DNA of 64,000 nucleotides, taken from Pseudomonadota bacterium (GTDB lineage Bacteria > Pseudomonadota > Gammaproteobacteria > Burkholderiales > Burkholderiaceae_B). Below the pieces are notes generated by a model. It was not told the DNA's origin, searched no databases, and was given only the letters and a program-made list of their open reading frames with translations. This document shows, piece after piece, positions 43,621 to 52,619 of this stretch. The number at the start of each line of letters is the position of its first letter. Positions within the stretch are counted from its first letter, which is position 1. Where the stretch lies: NCBI GenBank assembly GCA_023423975.1, contig JAFAEO010000083.1:62001-126000 (forward strand), in the 5' to 3' direction. Both the position numbers and the translations under genes were made by a program.

Positions 43621-44817
43621 CTACTGATCGCGTACTTTCGTGCCTCGTGCATGCGGCAGGAAATGCCAGAAAATCGCGGCCGAGATAAAACCAAAGCCGC
43701 CGGTTAATGCGATACCGGCACCCAGCGACACCAGCGCCGTCATGCCGGACAACAAAAAGGGGCCGGCGCTGCTGCCCACGTCGCTGATGAGCCGCCAAAG
43801 CCCCAGAAACTCGGTGCGCCCATGATCGGGAGAGGCGTCCGCCCCCAGCGTCATGTTGATCCCCGAACCAAAACCATTGCCCAGCCCCAACAACATGGCA
43901 ACCACGATAAACGAGAACACAGTGGTGGTAAATGGCATTATCACAAGTGAAATACCCATGATCAGGGTGCAGGGCAATGCAACCCACAGCCGCCCCCATT
44001 CATCCATGATCTTGCCGGCAGGATAGAACATCAGCATATCCACGGCCGAGGACAAGCCAAAGATGATCGAAGTTGCCGTCGGACTCAGGCCGATATAATC
44101 GGCCCACAACGGGATCACAATCTGCCTTGCGGCACGCATGGCGCTGATCAACAGGACGGCCAAGCCCAGCGACATGAACACGCCGGCGTGTTCACGGGCA
44201 ATACGCGCCATGCGGGGTTTGGCTGCCGACAGGTTCTGCGTCCTGGGCTCGACCTTCAGATCCGGCATATAGTAGGTCAGCACCGTTGAGGCGACCAGCG
44301 CAGCCAGCCCCACCCAATAGGCACCGGACAGCCCTACAAAATGCATCACCCCTGCCCCCACGAACGGCCCGGCAAACATGCCGATACGGTTCACCCCGCC
44401 CAGTACCGAGAGCGCCCGGGCGCGCATATAAAAAGGCACGGCCTCGATCATATAAGTTTGCCGGGCAAGAAAGAAGACAGAGGTTGACACGCCGATCAGC
44501 AACGTCGCCAAGGCCAGCAGCAACGCATGATTGGCAAAAATGCACAGCAACAGGGCGACGATGGTGATCGCCGACGCACCCAGCAGCGCGCTTCGCTCGC
44601 CCACGCGCGAGGTAATCAGTGCTGCGGGAATATTGGCCAGCAACGAACCCAGACCAATCAGCGCAATGATCAAGCCCGCCAAGGCAGGCGTAGCACCCAG
44701 ATCACGGGCGCTCAATGCAATCACCGGCAAAATCGCACCGTTGGCAAAACCGAAAAGCAGCGAAGGACCGTAAGCAGGAACGGCAATGCTTTTTAAACTG
44801 AAACTGCTGTCTGCCAT
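43621..44817 (-). CDS. Major facilitator superfamily transporter
   Basis: The 398-residue protein has about twelve hydrophobic segments. The loop after helix 2 is LITSRVGERSAL, and the second half begins near MARIAREHAGVFMSLGLAV. A motif FYPAGKIMDEWGRLW is an MFS motif-A repeat in the C-terminal half. No further specificity is visible; a drug or metabolite exporter is possible. ATG 44817 is the start. It is convergent with the liv operon and may or may not be related to it. Confidence 0.85.
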   Translation of the reverse strand: MADSSFSLKSIAVPAYGPSLLFGFANGAILPVIALSARDLGATPALAGLIIALIGLGSLLANIPAALITSRVGERSALLGASAITIVALLLCIFANHALLLALATLLIGVSTSVFFLARQTYMIEAVPFYMRARALSVLGGVNRIGMFAGPFVGAGVMHFVGLSGAYWVGLAALVASTVLTYYMPDLKVEPRTQNLSAAKPRMARIAREHAGVFMSLGLAVLLISAMRAARQIVIPLWADYIGLSPTATSIIFGLSSAVDMLMFYPAGKIMDEWGRLWVALPCTLIMGISLVIMPFTTTVFSFIVVAMLLGLGNGFGSGINMTLGADASPDHGRTEFLGLWRLISDVGSSAGPFLLSGMTALVSLGAGIALTGGFGFISAAIFWHFLPHARGTKVRDQ

Positions 44818-44917
44818 GCGGGTGTCCTTCGTAAAGCTTGATGATAGCCGCTATTTTACCCGGCGCCATGGCAACCATTAGGGTAATGCATGTCTTTTGG
44901 CGTCATGCAACTGCCTT

Positions 44918-45163
44918 ATGGGCGTGCAATTGGATGCCTGGAAGGCGCAGGCTCCACAGATGCTGTCGAGCTTTCGTCGTGACTTTGCCCTCGCCACTCA
45001 GGAAGCGGATATTCATGAACTTGTGGATGAACTAAAAAGGGGTCGTCAGAGTTCAAAGCGTGACGTGCATACCGGCTGCAACGGCACGCGCAAGCTGATG
45101 ATCGAAGGCAAAGTCGAGCCGTTCGAGCACGCTTCGCTAACCATTGGCGCAGATCGACATTAG
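44918..45163 (+). CDS. Small uncharacterised ORF
   Basis: An 81-codon frame starting ATG 44918 (a TTG at 44897 would add seven residues). It reads MGVQLDAWKAQAPQMLSSF..., is hydrophilic, and ends IGADRH. No ribosome-binding site is visible and I recognise no family. The codon pattern looks compatible with coding, and it lies in the MFS-tRNA gap that is otherwise empty. It could also be a remnant of a larger gene. Confidence 0.35.
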   Translation: MGVQLDAWKAQAPQMLSSFRRDFALATQEADIHELVDELKRGRQSSKRDVHTGCNGTRKLMIEGKVEPFEHASLTIGADRH

Positions 45164-45246
45164 CGATCAGTTATTTATGCAAGGCAGAAAGTGGATAATG
45201 CCGTACCCTCTTGATTGGGTCAACGAACCGTTGTAGACCCGGGCAA

Positions 45247-45282
45247 TAAAAAAGCCGCTACTCCATTTTCAGGCTAGCGGCT
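45247..45282 (-). terminator. Intrinsic terminator after tRNA-Lys
   Basis: On the minus strand AGCCGCTA, 14-nt loop, TAGCGGCT, then a T-run (read as A's at 45247-45252 on the plus strand). It lies about 27 bp after the tRNA 3' end and closes its transcript. Confidence 0.85.
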
Positions 45283-45308
45283 AAGATATTCTTTCTACAA
45301 GATTTTCC

Positions 45309-45384
45309 TGGTGGGCTGGGCGAGACTCGAACTCGCGACCAATGGATTAAAAGTCCACTGCTCTACCGACTGAGCTACCAGCCC
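45309..45384 (-). tRNA. tRNA-Lys (anticodon UUU)
   Basis: A 76-nt cloverleaf on the minus strand: acceptor GGGCTGG pairs with CCAGCCC, D-arm GCTC...GAGC, anticodon loop CTTTTAA with anticodon TTT, T-arm GCGAG-TTCGAGT-CTCGC, discriminator A and an encoded CCA end. All stems pair. It is a single tRNA gene followed by an intrinsic terminator, with the GH31 gene upstream on the same strand. Confidence 0.97.
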
Positions 45385-45440
45385 AGGAAAGAAAAAGATT
45401 ATGAAGGAATTCGAACCTACTGTCAATACTATTTGCATAA

Positions 45441-45476
45441 TTGCGACAAAGAAATTACTTTTTTTCTTTGTCGCAA
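45441..45476. other. 14-bp perfect hairpin downstream of the GH31 gene
   Basis: TTGCGACAAAGAAA (45441-45454), 8-nt loop, TTTCTTTGTCGCAA (45463-45476). It starts 15 bp after the GH31 stop on the minus strand and lies before tRNA-Lys. No T-run follows on the minus strand, so it is not a classical terminator, though the stem is A/T-rich at the loop side and may act as one, or as an mRNA 3' end stabiliser. Confidence 0.6.
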
Positions 45477-45491
45477 CGGGCATCACTACTT

Positions 45492-47690
45492 TTACCGCTC
45501 GCGCGAGATACGCACTTCTGCGCCGCGACGTTTTACTTCCAGACCATCGGACTGAAGAATTTTCAGTCCTTCCAGGCCTTTGATGTAACTGGAGCCCTGC
45601 ATCTGCATGACGCGAATCTTGTTGCGCATAACAACCGGGTTATGCATGGGCATGCCGAACATCCAGACCTCGTCCAGAATGCGCGCCGAGTTGAACTCAC
45701 CCATATGCCGCAGAACCGGCCCCAGACACAGCATATGGCCTTCACGGCCAAAGACTGGTACCGAGTCCAGCCCACACTCAACCGTGAGCACCTGGCCGCC
45801 CTCATAGCGTTGGTTCAGGTTCAGATCCCACCAGGCATCGCCTTCGGGCAAATAAACATTCACCGACGAACCCGGCTGCAGCAGCGGCGCCACCAGCAGC
45901 GCCGGACCCAGCATGTATTGCTGGTCCCAGGCACGCGCCTTGGCATCGTCCGGATACGCCAGCGCCATCATCCGCTGCACCGGCAGGCCGGTGCGCACCG
46001 CATCTTCAATGACGCCATTAATATATGGGATCAGGCGATAGCGCAGTTCAAGCAATGTCCGGATCTTTGTCTGCACGTCTTCCGGATAGGCGCTGGGCAA
46101 TAGTGCCGGTGCCGCCTGGAAGGCGAACCCGGCAGAAAATACACAGAGACCCAGCATGCGCAGGTACAGCGTCGCATCCAGCGGAGTGTCGCCATCCAGT
46201 TGCTCGGCGTTGCCCAGATCGTGCGTGACCGCGATCACGCCGCTGGCTTGAATTGCCAACGAGTGGCGCAACCACTGTGTCAGCCCCTCCCAGTCATTGG
46301 CAGATGCAGGCGTTTTTTGCCAGGCCACGCGCTGCACAGCCATAATCAAATCTGCAGAAGGCACCACGCCTTCGGTAGGCGTCTTGTTCATGGAAACGGC
46401 ATCGAACAGCGCACGGCGCAGCAACAGCGGATACAACTCTCTGAGCAGCGCTCCGGATTCGCCATTGCGCGCACTTACCGCATCGGGGATCTCTACCGGA
46501 AACGAACTGTGGAAAGCCCCAACGCCTTCGTCGACCAGTTGATGATGCCGCTCAACCCAGAATGCATAAGCATCCTTGTAGGTCAGGTCCAGCAGGCCAA
46601 ACGGCAGATTGCCGTTTTCCGGCACACCATCAAAGACAAAGCCATTACCATCCTGGTCAGTCAGCAGCCAGCCGCGATCTTCCAGATCGTCGAACAGGAC
46701 CGATTCACGCGGCACACCCGGGAAGGATGGCACACTGATTTCAAAAAACTTTTCGCGCAACGCGCCCAGCGTACGGCGCGCATCGTCCATGCGGCTATCA
46801 TCCCACTCCAGCACCAGCTTGTCTGCCTGAAACCGGACCATGGAGGGCTGTGCAAAATCCAGCACATCCAGTGAAAACTGGGCCTGTCGCAGCGCTTCGG
46901 CCTGTTCAATAAAGGTTGGCGTAGCCTGGTCAGGCTGCTGCTTGAGCCATGCACCCATGGCCCACAACGGCGGCTGGCCAGCACGACCGGTGAGCGCGGA
47001 ATATTGATTGAAAATTTCCGGGACATCGCCAGCAAACAGAAACAGGTCAAAGACCTGACCATCAATGAAAATCTGATAGGTGCCCGGATTATCTTCTGTG
47101 CCAGGATCGTGCATGACCCGCTCAAGCGAGTTCACGTATACTCCCCAGCCCCTGGGATTCCAGGCCAGCGGCAAATAACGGAAGTCGTTCAGGTCAGACA
47201 CAATTTCCACGCCGCGACGATTAAAGTCGCCGGCGGTTTCACCAAGCCCGAAAACCGGTTCGTTGTCCGGCAGATCGAACATGACTGACCAATGGGCTGG
47301 CTGTCCGGCTTCGGACTCCATGACCAGCGGCGTCTCGAAGCCATCATCGGTACGCAAAATACATGTGTCGCCACGGAACAGCGAAATGGTCAGCGGACTG
47401 TTGCAGATCACCAGAGACACATCGCCCTGAGTGAAACGCCAGCCGGACTCATCGATCAGAGACTCGGTGAGCATCTCACCGATGCACTCTTCACGAGCGA
47501 TGGTCAGTGCCTGGCGTTGCTTTTGGCGCGCGGTTTGTTTTTCTTCGGAAAGCCTGTCGGGCAACCCTGCCAGGATCCTGAATACGCCCGGGCTATGAGC
47601 CTCGACACGCAATAATAAATCAGTGTCCGTAGAAAACTCGGCATGCGTTGCATGAGCGGACTTGAATACAAGACGATCAAATTGAATCAC
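45492..47690 (-). CDS. GH31-family glycoside-hydrolase-like protein, nucleophile apparently missing
   Basis: The 732-residue protein aligns over its length with GH31 enzymes: the N-terminal VFGLGETAGDFNRRG and an RYLPLAWNPRGWGVYVNS segment, a TIM-barrel region, and the C-terminal QYMLGPALLVAPLL and VNVYLPEGDAWWDL. In YicI-type enzymes the nucleophile Asp sits in KTDFGERIP; here the equivalent reads FHSSFPVEIP, with Ser396 in place of Asp. The acid/base-type segment VTHDLG (D491) is kept. It may be a pseudo-enzyme, a binding protein, or a divergent enzyme. GTG 47690 is the start with weak upstream signals. It runs toward a strong hairpin. Confidence 0.8.
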   Translation of the reverse strand: MIQFDRLVFKSAHATHAEFSTDTDLLLRVEAHSPGVFRILAGLPDRLSEEKQTARQKQRQALTIAREECIGEMLTESLIDESGWRFTQGDVSLVICNSPLTISLFRGDTCILRTDDGFETPLVMESEAGQPAHWSVMFDLPDNEPVFGLGETAGDFNRRGVEIVSDLNDFRYLPLAWNPRGWGVYVNSLERVMHDPGTEDNPGTYQIFIDGQVFDLFLFAGDVPEIFNQYSALTGRAGQPPLWAMGAWLKQQPDQATPTFIEQAEALRQAQFSLDVLDFAQPSMVRFQADKLVLEWDDSRMDDARRTLGALREKFFEISVPSFPGVPRESVLFDDLEDRGWLLTDQDGNGFVFDGVPENGNLPFGLLDLTYKDAYAFWVERHHQLVDEGVGAFHSSFPVEIPDAVSARNGESGALLRELYPLLLRRALFDAVSMNKTPTEGVVPSADLIMAVQRVAWQKTPASANDWEGLTQWLRHSLAIQASGVIAVTHDLGNAEQLDGDTPLDATLYLRMLGLCVFSAGFAFQAAPALLPSAYPEDVQTKIRTLLELRYRLIPYINGVIEDAVRTGLPVQRMMALAYPDDAKARAWDQQYMLGPALLVAPLLQPGSSVNVYLPEGDAWWDLNLNQRYEGGQVLTVECGLDSVPVFGREGHMLCLGPVLRHMGEFNSARILDEVWMFGMPMHNPVVMRNKIRVMQMQGSSYIKGLEGLKILQSDGLEVKRRGAEVRISRER

Positions 47691-47848
47691 GTGAGTTCTT
47701 TTCAGTGAGGGGAAAATACCGGAGCATGGAAACGGGCAAGAGATTCCCTAAAAACGCTTATTTTGACTCATTTACCACACAAAATAAAATCAATTTCGTG
47801 TTTTGGCTAAAAAACAAAGCAGACCGGCCCGTTTTCCATGCGATTTTT

Positions 47849-49804
47849 TCAGCGCGGCGCCACCGCCTGCAACAAATCGCGCTCCAGCGGAACCGGCTCT
47901 GTATTGAGCATGGCGGCGATAACATCGCCGGCCAACGCAGACCAGGTCAGGCCATGGGAGGCGTAGCCGCAAGCCAGCCATAGCCCCGGCGCGTGCCGCA
48001 GCGGGCCGAATGCCGGCAGCCGACCCCGGATAACCGCCCGGCTGCCGGCCCATCCCGAAAATACCGGGGCATCGTTATGCTGCACTGCCTGCGCTCCGGC
48101 TGCCGCTATATCGCCCCCCTCCTGGCCGAACAAGACTGCTTGCGGTAACCCGGCACTGGACACAGCCGCCGCCAATGCCTCGACAACCGGCTGCAAGACG
48201 GCTGGCCCCAGCGCTGGCGCCAGTTTGCTCACGATTTGCTGCTGGCCGCTGCGAGTGCGTCCCTGACCGGCCGGTTCCCGTTCGTAGGTGCTGCCCAGCA
48301 CGCATTGTCCCTGCACTGGCGGCAGAAAATAGCCTTCTGCGCCAATCACGCTGACCGGCACTTGCGGCAACATGGCCGCCGGCACATGCATGACCTGTCC
48401 GGCCAGCGTATCCATGGACATGATCGCCGGCAGGGTCGACTGCCGGCGCCCTGACCGCAGGGTATGCTGGTCCAGGCCACTCTTGGCCAGCAGCGCCGGC
48501 GTATGAGCCGCAGCGGCCAGGATAACGGTATCGCATTCGGCCACAACCACGGGTTCGTCATTCTGATGAGAACGCAGTTGCCAGCCTTGCGCCCCTTGAT
48601 GCAGCGAATCGATCTGCACGCCATGGCAGACAATATTGGGATGGGACAGCAATTTGCGGACCAGATTGGGGGGCGAAACAGTCATGCCCTTGGCAAAGTA
48701 CGCGCCATGCCGTGCGACGCCAACGCCAGCGCACACGGGGGCCTGCAGTGGCGCGATCAGCCGGACCCAGCCTTCCGGATAGGCCATGGCCTGCACACCC
48801 TGCAACAGATCGCGCGCATGCCCTTTGCTGCGCGCCAGCTCCAGCGTGCCACTACGCGAGACGATAATATCGGCATCAAAATCCGCCCAGCGCTGATGGG
48901 CGCGATACACGCCTGCCCGGCTCAGTCGTGCCTTGAAATTATCGTCAACGGAAATAAGCGGCGTGAGGGCAGCGGCAAGATGGCCTGCCTGAGGGCCCCG
49001 CTGACCATGGGCGAGCGCCGGATCGGTCACGTGCACATGCCAGCCGCGCAATGCAAGTGCATAGGCCACGCCTGCACCGGCCAAGCTGCCGCCCACCACC
49101 CAGGCGGTGCGGGTCGATGCCTGCGGCGGCTTGGCCGGCTTATGCAGTTGCACCAGCAACACCTGCCATGGCTGATCCAAGGGGTGTAACGTCAGCGTAC
49201 GTGACCCCTTGTTTCTGATCGCCTGCTGCAGTTGCTCAAGCACCGACTGGGGCGCAACCGCGGCCAGATCCGGCGCAGCAATGCGCAACACACTGTCGGC
49301 ATAATGAGCAATGTCGGCGACCCGGTCGATCGAATCGACCAGCACCAGATCCACAACAGCAACCAGCTGTGAGAACATCTGCGCTAAAGGACCGATCAGA
49401 CGGGTTACCGTGAGCCGATGCGCAGGCGCATCGAACCGATGCACGCCGGGCAGCAAGGGTACGCCGGTATCATCAGAGGGCGCCAGCAGCGCGTCCAGAA
49501 TCGTACGCGCATCATCCTCATTTGCCGTTAGCGGGTACGGTGCCGCCGGGGTTGGCGCCGATGCGCCGCCAGCCGCAAATCTCGTGTCAGACGAGGCGAT
49601 TGCGGCGTCTTCAAAAAAAACCAGATGCAACTGCGCCTGAGCCGGCGCGTGGCGTTGCCAGTGTGTCAGCAAGGTCGCCGCAACGTGGGCGCCATCCGCG
49701 GCCAGAACGAGGGCTGTATAGGTGTTCTCCTGCCGCATGCTTTTTTGCAGATGCACCATCGCCTGTTCCAGCACCACACTGAAATTGTCCAGCGCACCAC
49801 CCAT
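47849..49804 (-). CDS. mnmC: MnmC-like protein with intact FAD domain and degenerate methyltransferase domain
   Basis: MnmC normally converts cmnm5s2U to mnm5s2U in tRNA, using an N-terminal SAM methyltransferase and a C-terminal FAD oxidoreductase. The 651-residue protein has a good FAD domain from about residue 235: TAWVVGGSLAGAGVAYALALRGW, QAGHLAAALTPLIS and VIGAEGYFLPPVQGQCVLGSTYE. The N-terminal part is short and lacks a GFGTGLNF-type SAM motif, reading LAADGAHVAATLLTHW at that place, with DLVLVDS as a trace of the domain. ATG 49804 (a TTG precedes it) is preceded by AGGGGGA. Methylation may thus be absent or done by another protein. GH31 lies downstream on the same strand. Confidence 0.82.
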   Translation of the reverse strand: MGGALDNFSVVLEQAMVHLQKSMRQENTYTALVLAADGAHVAATLLTHWQRHAPAQAQLHLVFFEDAAIASSDTRFAAGGASAPTPAAPYPLTANEDDARTILDALLAPSDDTGVPLLPGVHRFDAPAHRLTVTRLIGPLAQMFSQLVAVVDLVLVDSIDRVADIAHYADSVLRIAAPDLAAVAPQSVLEQLQQAIRNKGSRTLTLHPLDQPWQVLLVQLHKPAKPPQASTRTAWVVGGSLAGAGVAYALALRGWHVHVTDPALAHGQRGPQAGHLAAALTPLISVDDNFKARLSRAGVYRAHQRWADFDADIIVSRSGTLELARSKGHARDLLQGVQAMAYPEGWVRLIAPLQAPVCAGVGVARHGAYFAKGMTVSPPNLVRKLLSHPNIVCHGVQIDSLHQGAQGWQLRSHQNDEPVVVAECDTVILAAAAHTPALLAKSGLDQHTLRSGRRQSTLPAIMSMDTLAGQVMHVPAAMLPQVPVSVIGAEGYFLPPVQGQCVLGSTYEREPAGQGRTRSGQQQIVSKLAPALGPAVLQPVVEALAAAVSSAGLPQAVLFGQEGGDIAAAGAQAVQHNDAPVFSGWAGSRAVIRGRLPAFGPLRHAPGLWLACGYASHGLTWSALAGDVIAAMLNTEPVPLERDLLQAVAPR

Positions 49805-50016
49805 CAACCCGTCCCCCTGCCGCTACTTAACAAAAACAAATGCACCCAAGGCGACCGGCATGCAACCACCGTGCATCGCCGTCGGGCCAATTACACAAAG
49901 AATACCCGGTTTTGCCGCAATGCGAACCCGGGCAAAGGTATTCATTTTATAATCTTCCGATTATCGGGATTTATCCCGGCTGCTGTTCCGATTCAAATCC
50001 AGACGGAGTATCACGC

Positions 50017-50880
50017 ATGTCTTCTTCCCTCATCGACTTCGGTATTGCACTTGATGCCGGCATCAAGGCAGCCCATGCGGGAGCCTCTGTGTTGCAGGCC
50101 TATTCGCATCGCCGATCCGACCTGATTATCGATCACAAAGCAAGAAATGACCTGGTCTCCCAGGCCGATAAGGAAGCGGAAGAGGTCATTTTGGATACCT
50201 TCGCCCAATTGACGCCCCACTTTGGCATTGTTGCTGAGGAAACCGGCGGCAAGCCTGAAGGCGTCGCTACCTGGTATATCGATCCACTGGACGGGACCAC
50301 CAACTATCTGCATGGTATTCCACACTATGCTGTCTCGCTCGGGCTCATCGCCCACGCCGGCACGGTGCTGCCTCAGGCAACCGAACCGCTTGCCCGCGAC
50401 ACCCCGGTCGTTGCGATTGTGTACGACCCCAACCGCGAAGAGTTGTTTACGGCTGTGGCAGGCGCAGGCGCCTGGCTTAACGGTCAGCGTATCTCCTGCT
50501 CAAAAACAGCCACGCTGGCAGATTCACTATTGGCGACCGGATTTCCCTTCCGAGACTTCTCCTTCGAAGATCAATACACCCCCATCTTTGACACGGCAAT
50601 TCACACCACACGCGGCCTGCGCCGCAATGGGGCCGCTGCACTGGACTTGGCCTGGGTCGCCTGCGGACGTTTCGACGGTTATTTTGAAATGGGCCTGGCG
50701 CCATGGGATGTCGCCGCCGGCGCGCTGCTGGTGCGGGAAGCGCAGGGACGCGCAGAAGATATGTACGGCAAAGACCCGTGGCCTATCAACGGTTATGTGG
50801 TCGCTGCAGGCAACAGTGTGTTTCCGGCGCTTTCGGCCATGATCAGCCCCCATCTCAATCCGCGGCAGCTTAATCGGTAG
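50017..50880 (+). CDS. Inositol-monophosphatase-family phosphatase
   Basis: The 287-residue protein has the metal-dependent phosphatase motifs: VAEETGG, WYIDPLDGTTNYLHG, and APWDVAAGALLVREAQGR. These are the two Mg2+-binding signatures of IMPase/SuhB enzymes. ATG 50017 has CGGAG eight bases upstream and gives a family-typical start; a longer frame to 49840 has no match. A TATAAT box at 49948-49953 is a possible -10 element. Substrate, such as inositol phosphate, is not decided. The stop nearly touches mgtE. Confidence 0.9.
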   Translation: MSSSLIDFGIALDAGIKAAHAGASVLQAYSHRRSDLIIDHKARNDLVSQADKEAEEVILDTFAQLTPHFGIVAEETGGKPEGVATWYIDPLDGTTNYLHGIPHYAVSLGLIAHAGTVLPQATEPLARDTPVVAIVYDPNREELFTAVAGAGAWLNGQRISCSKTATLADSLLATGFPFRDFSFEDQYTPIFDTAIHTTRGLRRNGAAALDLAWVACGRFDGYFEMGLAPWDVAAGALLVREAQGRAEDMYGKDPWPINGYVVAAGNSVFPALSAMISPHLNPRQLNR

Positions 50881-50888
50881 TGACAGTC

Positions 50889-52370
50889 ATGGCGCAACAA
50901 AATCAGCAACCGTCCGAAGCCGTCCTGGTCCATGTGCCGCGCAGACTCGATACCGAGGATGCGCAGCTTGCGCTTGAGCGCATTCAGGAACTGTTGAAAA
51001 AGCACGCCATTGTTGAACAACTGGTGCATCGCCAGGAAGCCGGCGATGATCAGTCCACGCTGGTCGAAGGCCTGATCCGACGCCAGCACGAAGCCGAACT
51101 GAGCAATACCCTGAATGCCCTGCACCCCGCAGATATCGCATTCATTCTGGAATCGCTGCCCACCGAAGAGCGCCAGCTTATCTGGGGCCTGGTCAACTCC
51201 AAGTACGACGGCGACATTTTGCTGGAAGTGGATGACTGGGTCCGGGAGTCGCTGATTGCGTCCATGGATCGGGCCGATCTGCTGGCTGCCACCGAAGACC
51301 TGGATGCCGATGAGCTGGCCGATTTGGCCGCCGATCTGCCCCCGGACATTGTGGCCGAAGTACAAAAAGGCCTGACCGACGCCGAACGGGCACAACTGCT
51401 CGAAGCAATGGGCTACCCCGAGGGTACTGTCGGCGCCATCATGGACTTCGAAATGGTCCGGGTGCGCGAAGACGTCACCCTGGAGGTGGTGCTGCGCTAT
51501 CTGCGTCGCCTCAGTGAACTGCCAGATCATACCGACCAGATTTTCGTGGTCGACCGCGGCGATCAGATTCTGGGAGTACTGTCCGTCTCACGTTTGCTGG
51601 TCAGCGATCCCGATACCATCGTGAAAGACGTCATGAACACCGACTACCTTTCACTGGGGCCTGATGATGAAGACCGTGAAGCGGCCAGCGCGTTCGAACG
51701 TTACGATCTGGTTTCCGCCCCCGTGGTGGACCAGCAAAACCGGTTGATTGGCCGACTGACCATTGCCGAAGTGGTGGACGTGATCCGCGAAGACTCGCAG
51801 GAACAGGATCTGTCACGCGCTGGTCTGCAGGAAGAGGATATTTTCGCCCCCGTCTCCAGCGCGATCCGCAACCGGGCGCCCTGGCTGTTCCTGAATCTGT
51901 GCACGGCGTCGGTCGCCTCCTATGTGGCTTCGCAGTTTGAAGAGACCGTAAGCACCATTGTGATCCTGGCTTTTCTGATGTCCATTGTGGCCGGCATTGG
52001 CGGCAACTCAGGCAACCAGACAATGACACTTGTCATTCGTGCCCTTGCCATGGGCCGTATTACTTCCAATAACGTGAAATCGCTGCTGCGACGTGAATTT
52101 GTGGTGACATTCCTGGTAGGCATTTCAGGCAGCCTGGTAGCCGCCGTCTTTGCATGGCTTGTCTCGCGCAGCCTGTCTATTGCCGCGGTGATGATGGCGG
52201 CACTGGTCTGCAACATGCTGATTGGCGCCATGCTGGGCGTTCTGATCCCATTGACACGGGACCGCTTCGGCAAGGACCCGGCCATGGGGTCTTCGGTGCT
52301 GCTTACCTTTGCCACCGATTCGCTTGGCTTCTTTGTCTTTCTGGGTCTGGCAAACCTGTTTCTTATCTAG
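50889..52370 (+). CDS. mgtE: Magnesium transporter MgtE
   Basis: The 493-residue protein shows the N-terminal helical superhelix domain (LHPADIAFILESLPTEERQLIWGL, ADLPPDIVAEV), two CBS domains (from about residue 200, with VDRGDQILGVLSVSRLL and a VVDQQNRLIGRLTIAEVVD segment), and a C-terminal membrane domain of five helices with GGNSGNQ. This is the Mg2+-gated channel architecture. ATG 50889 is taken; GTG 50880, overlapping the preceding stop (TAGTG), would add three residues. The TAG/GTG arrangement suggests an operon with the phosphatase gene. An intrinsic terminator follows. Confidence 0.95.
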   Translation: MAQQNQQPSEAVLVHVPRRLDTEDAQLALERIQELLKKHAIVEQLVHRQEAGDDQSTLVEGLIRRQHEAELSNTLNALHPADIAFILESLPTEERQLIWGLVNSKYDGDILLEVDDWVRESLIASMDRADLLAATEDLDADELADLAADLPPDIVAEVQKGLTDAERAQLLEAMGYPEGTVGAIMDFEMVRVREDVTLEVVLRYLRRLSELPDHTDQIFVVDRGDQILGVLSVSRLLVSDPDTIVKDVMNTDYLSLGPDDEDREAASAFERYDLVSAPVVDQQNRLIGRLTIAEVVDVIREDSQEQDLSRAGLQEEDIFAPVSSAIRNRAPWLFLNLCTASVASYVASQFEETVSTIVILAFLMSIVAGIGGNSGNQTMTLVIRALAMGRITSNNVKSLLRREFVVTFLVGISGSLVAAVFAWLVSRSLSIAAVMMAALVCNMLIGAMLGVLIPLTRDRFGKDPAMGSSVLLTFATDSLGFFVFLGLANLFLI

Positions 52371-52437
52371 CATGCGTCTGCTACCGTTATCCGGCACAAC
52401 GCGCTGCACCGACTATTCGCCGACATCCGCATAACAA

Positions 52438-52474
52438 AAAATCCCTCGCAGTGTTAAAAGCCGCAAGGGATTTT
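52438..52474. terminator. Bidirectional terminator between mgtE and secA
   Basis: AAAATCCCT (52438-52446), 19-nt loop, AGGGATTTT (52466-52474): a 9-bp stem with A/T ends, so a T-run lies on both strands. It is placed between the convergent mgtE and secA genes and probably serves both. Confidence 0.7.
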
Positions 52475-52619
52475 CATTTACGCATGCCATCGGAAGACGT
52501 GGCGTTTATTTCAGTCGACATCGGCTTGCGCCGTCAATCTATACCGCCAATCTGTAAACTTGCACCGCCCTGCACTGACACACCCACGCGCCCTGTGCAG
52601 GCTCTCAGGCCGATGTTGA

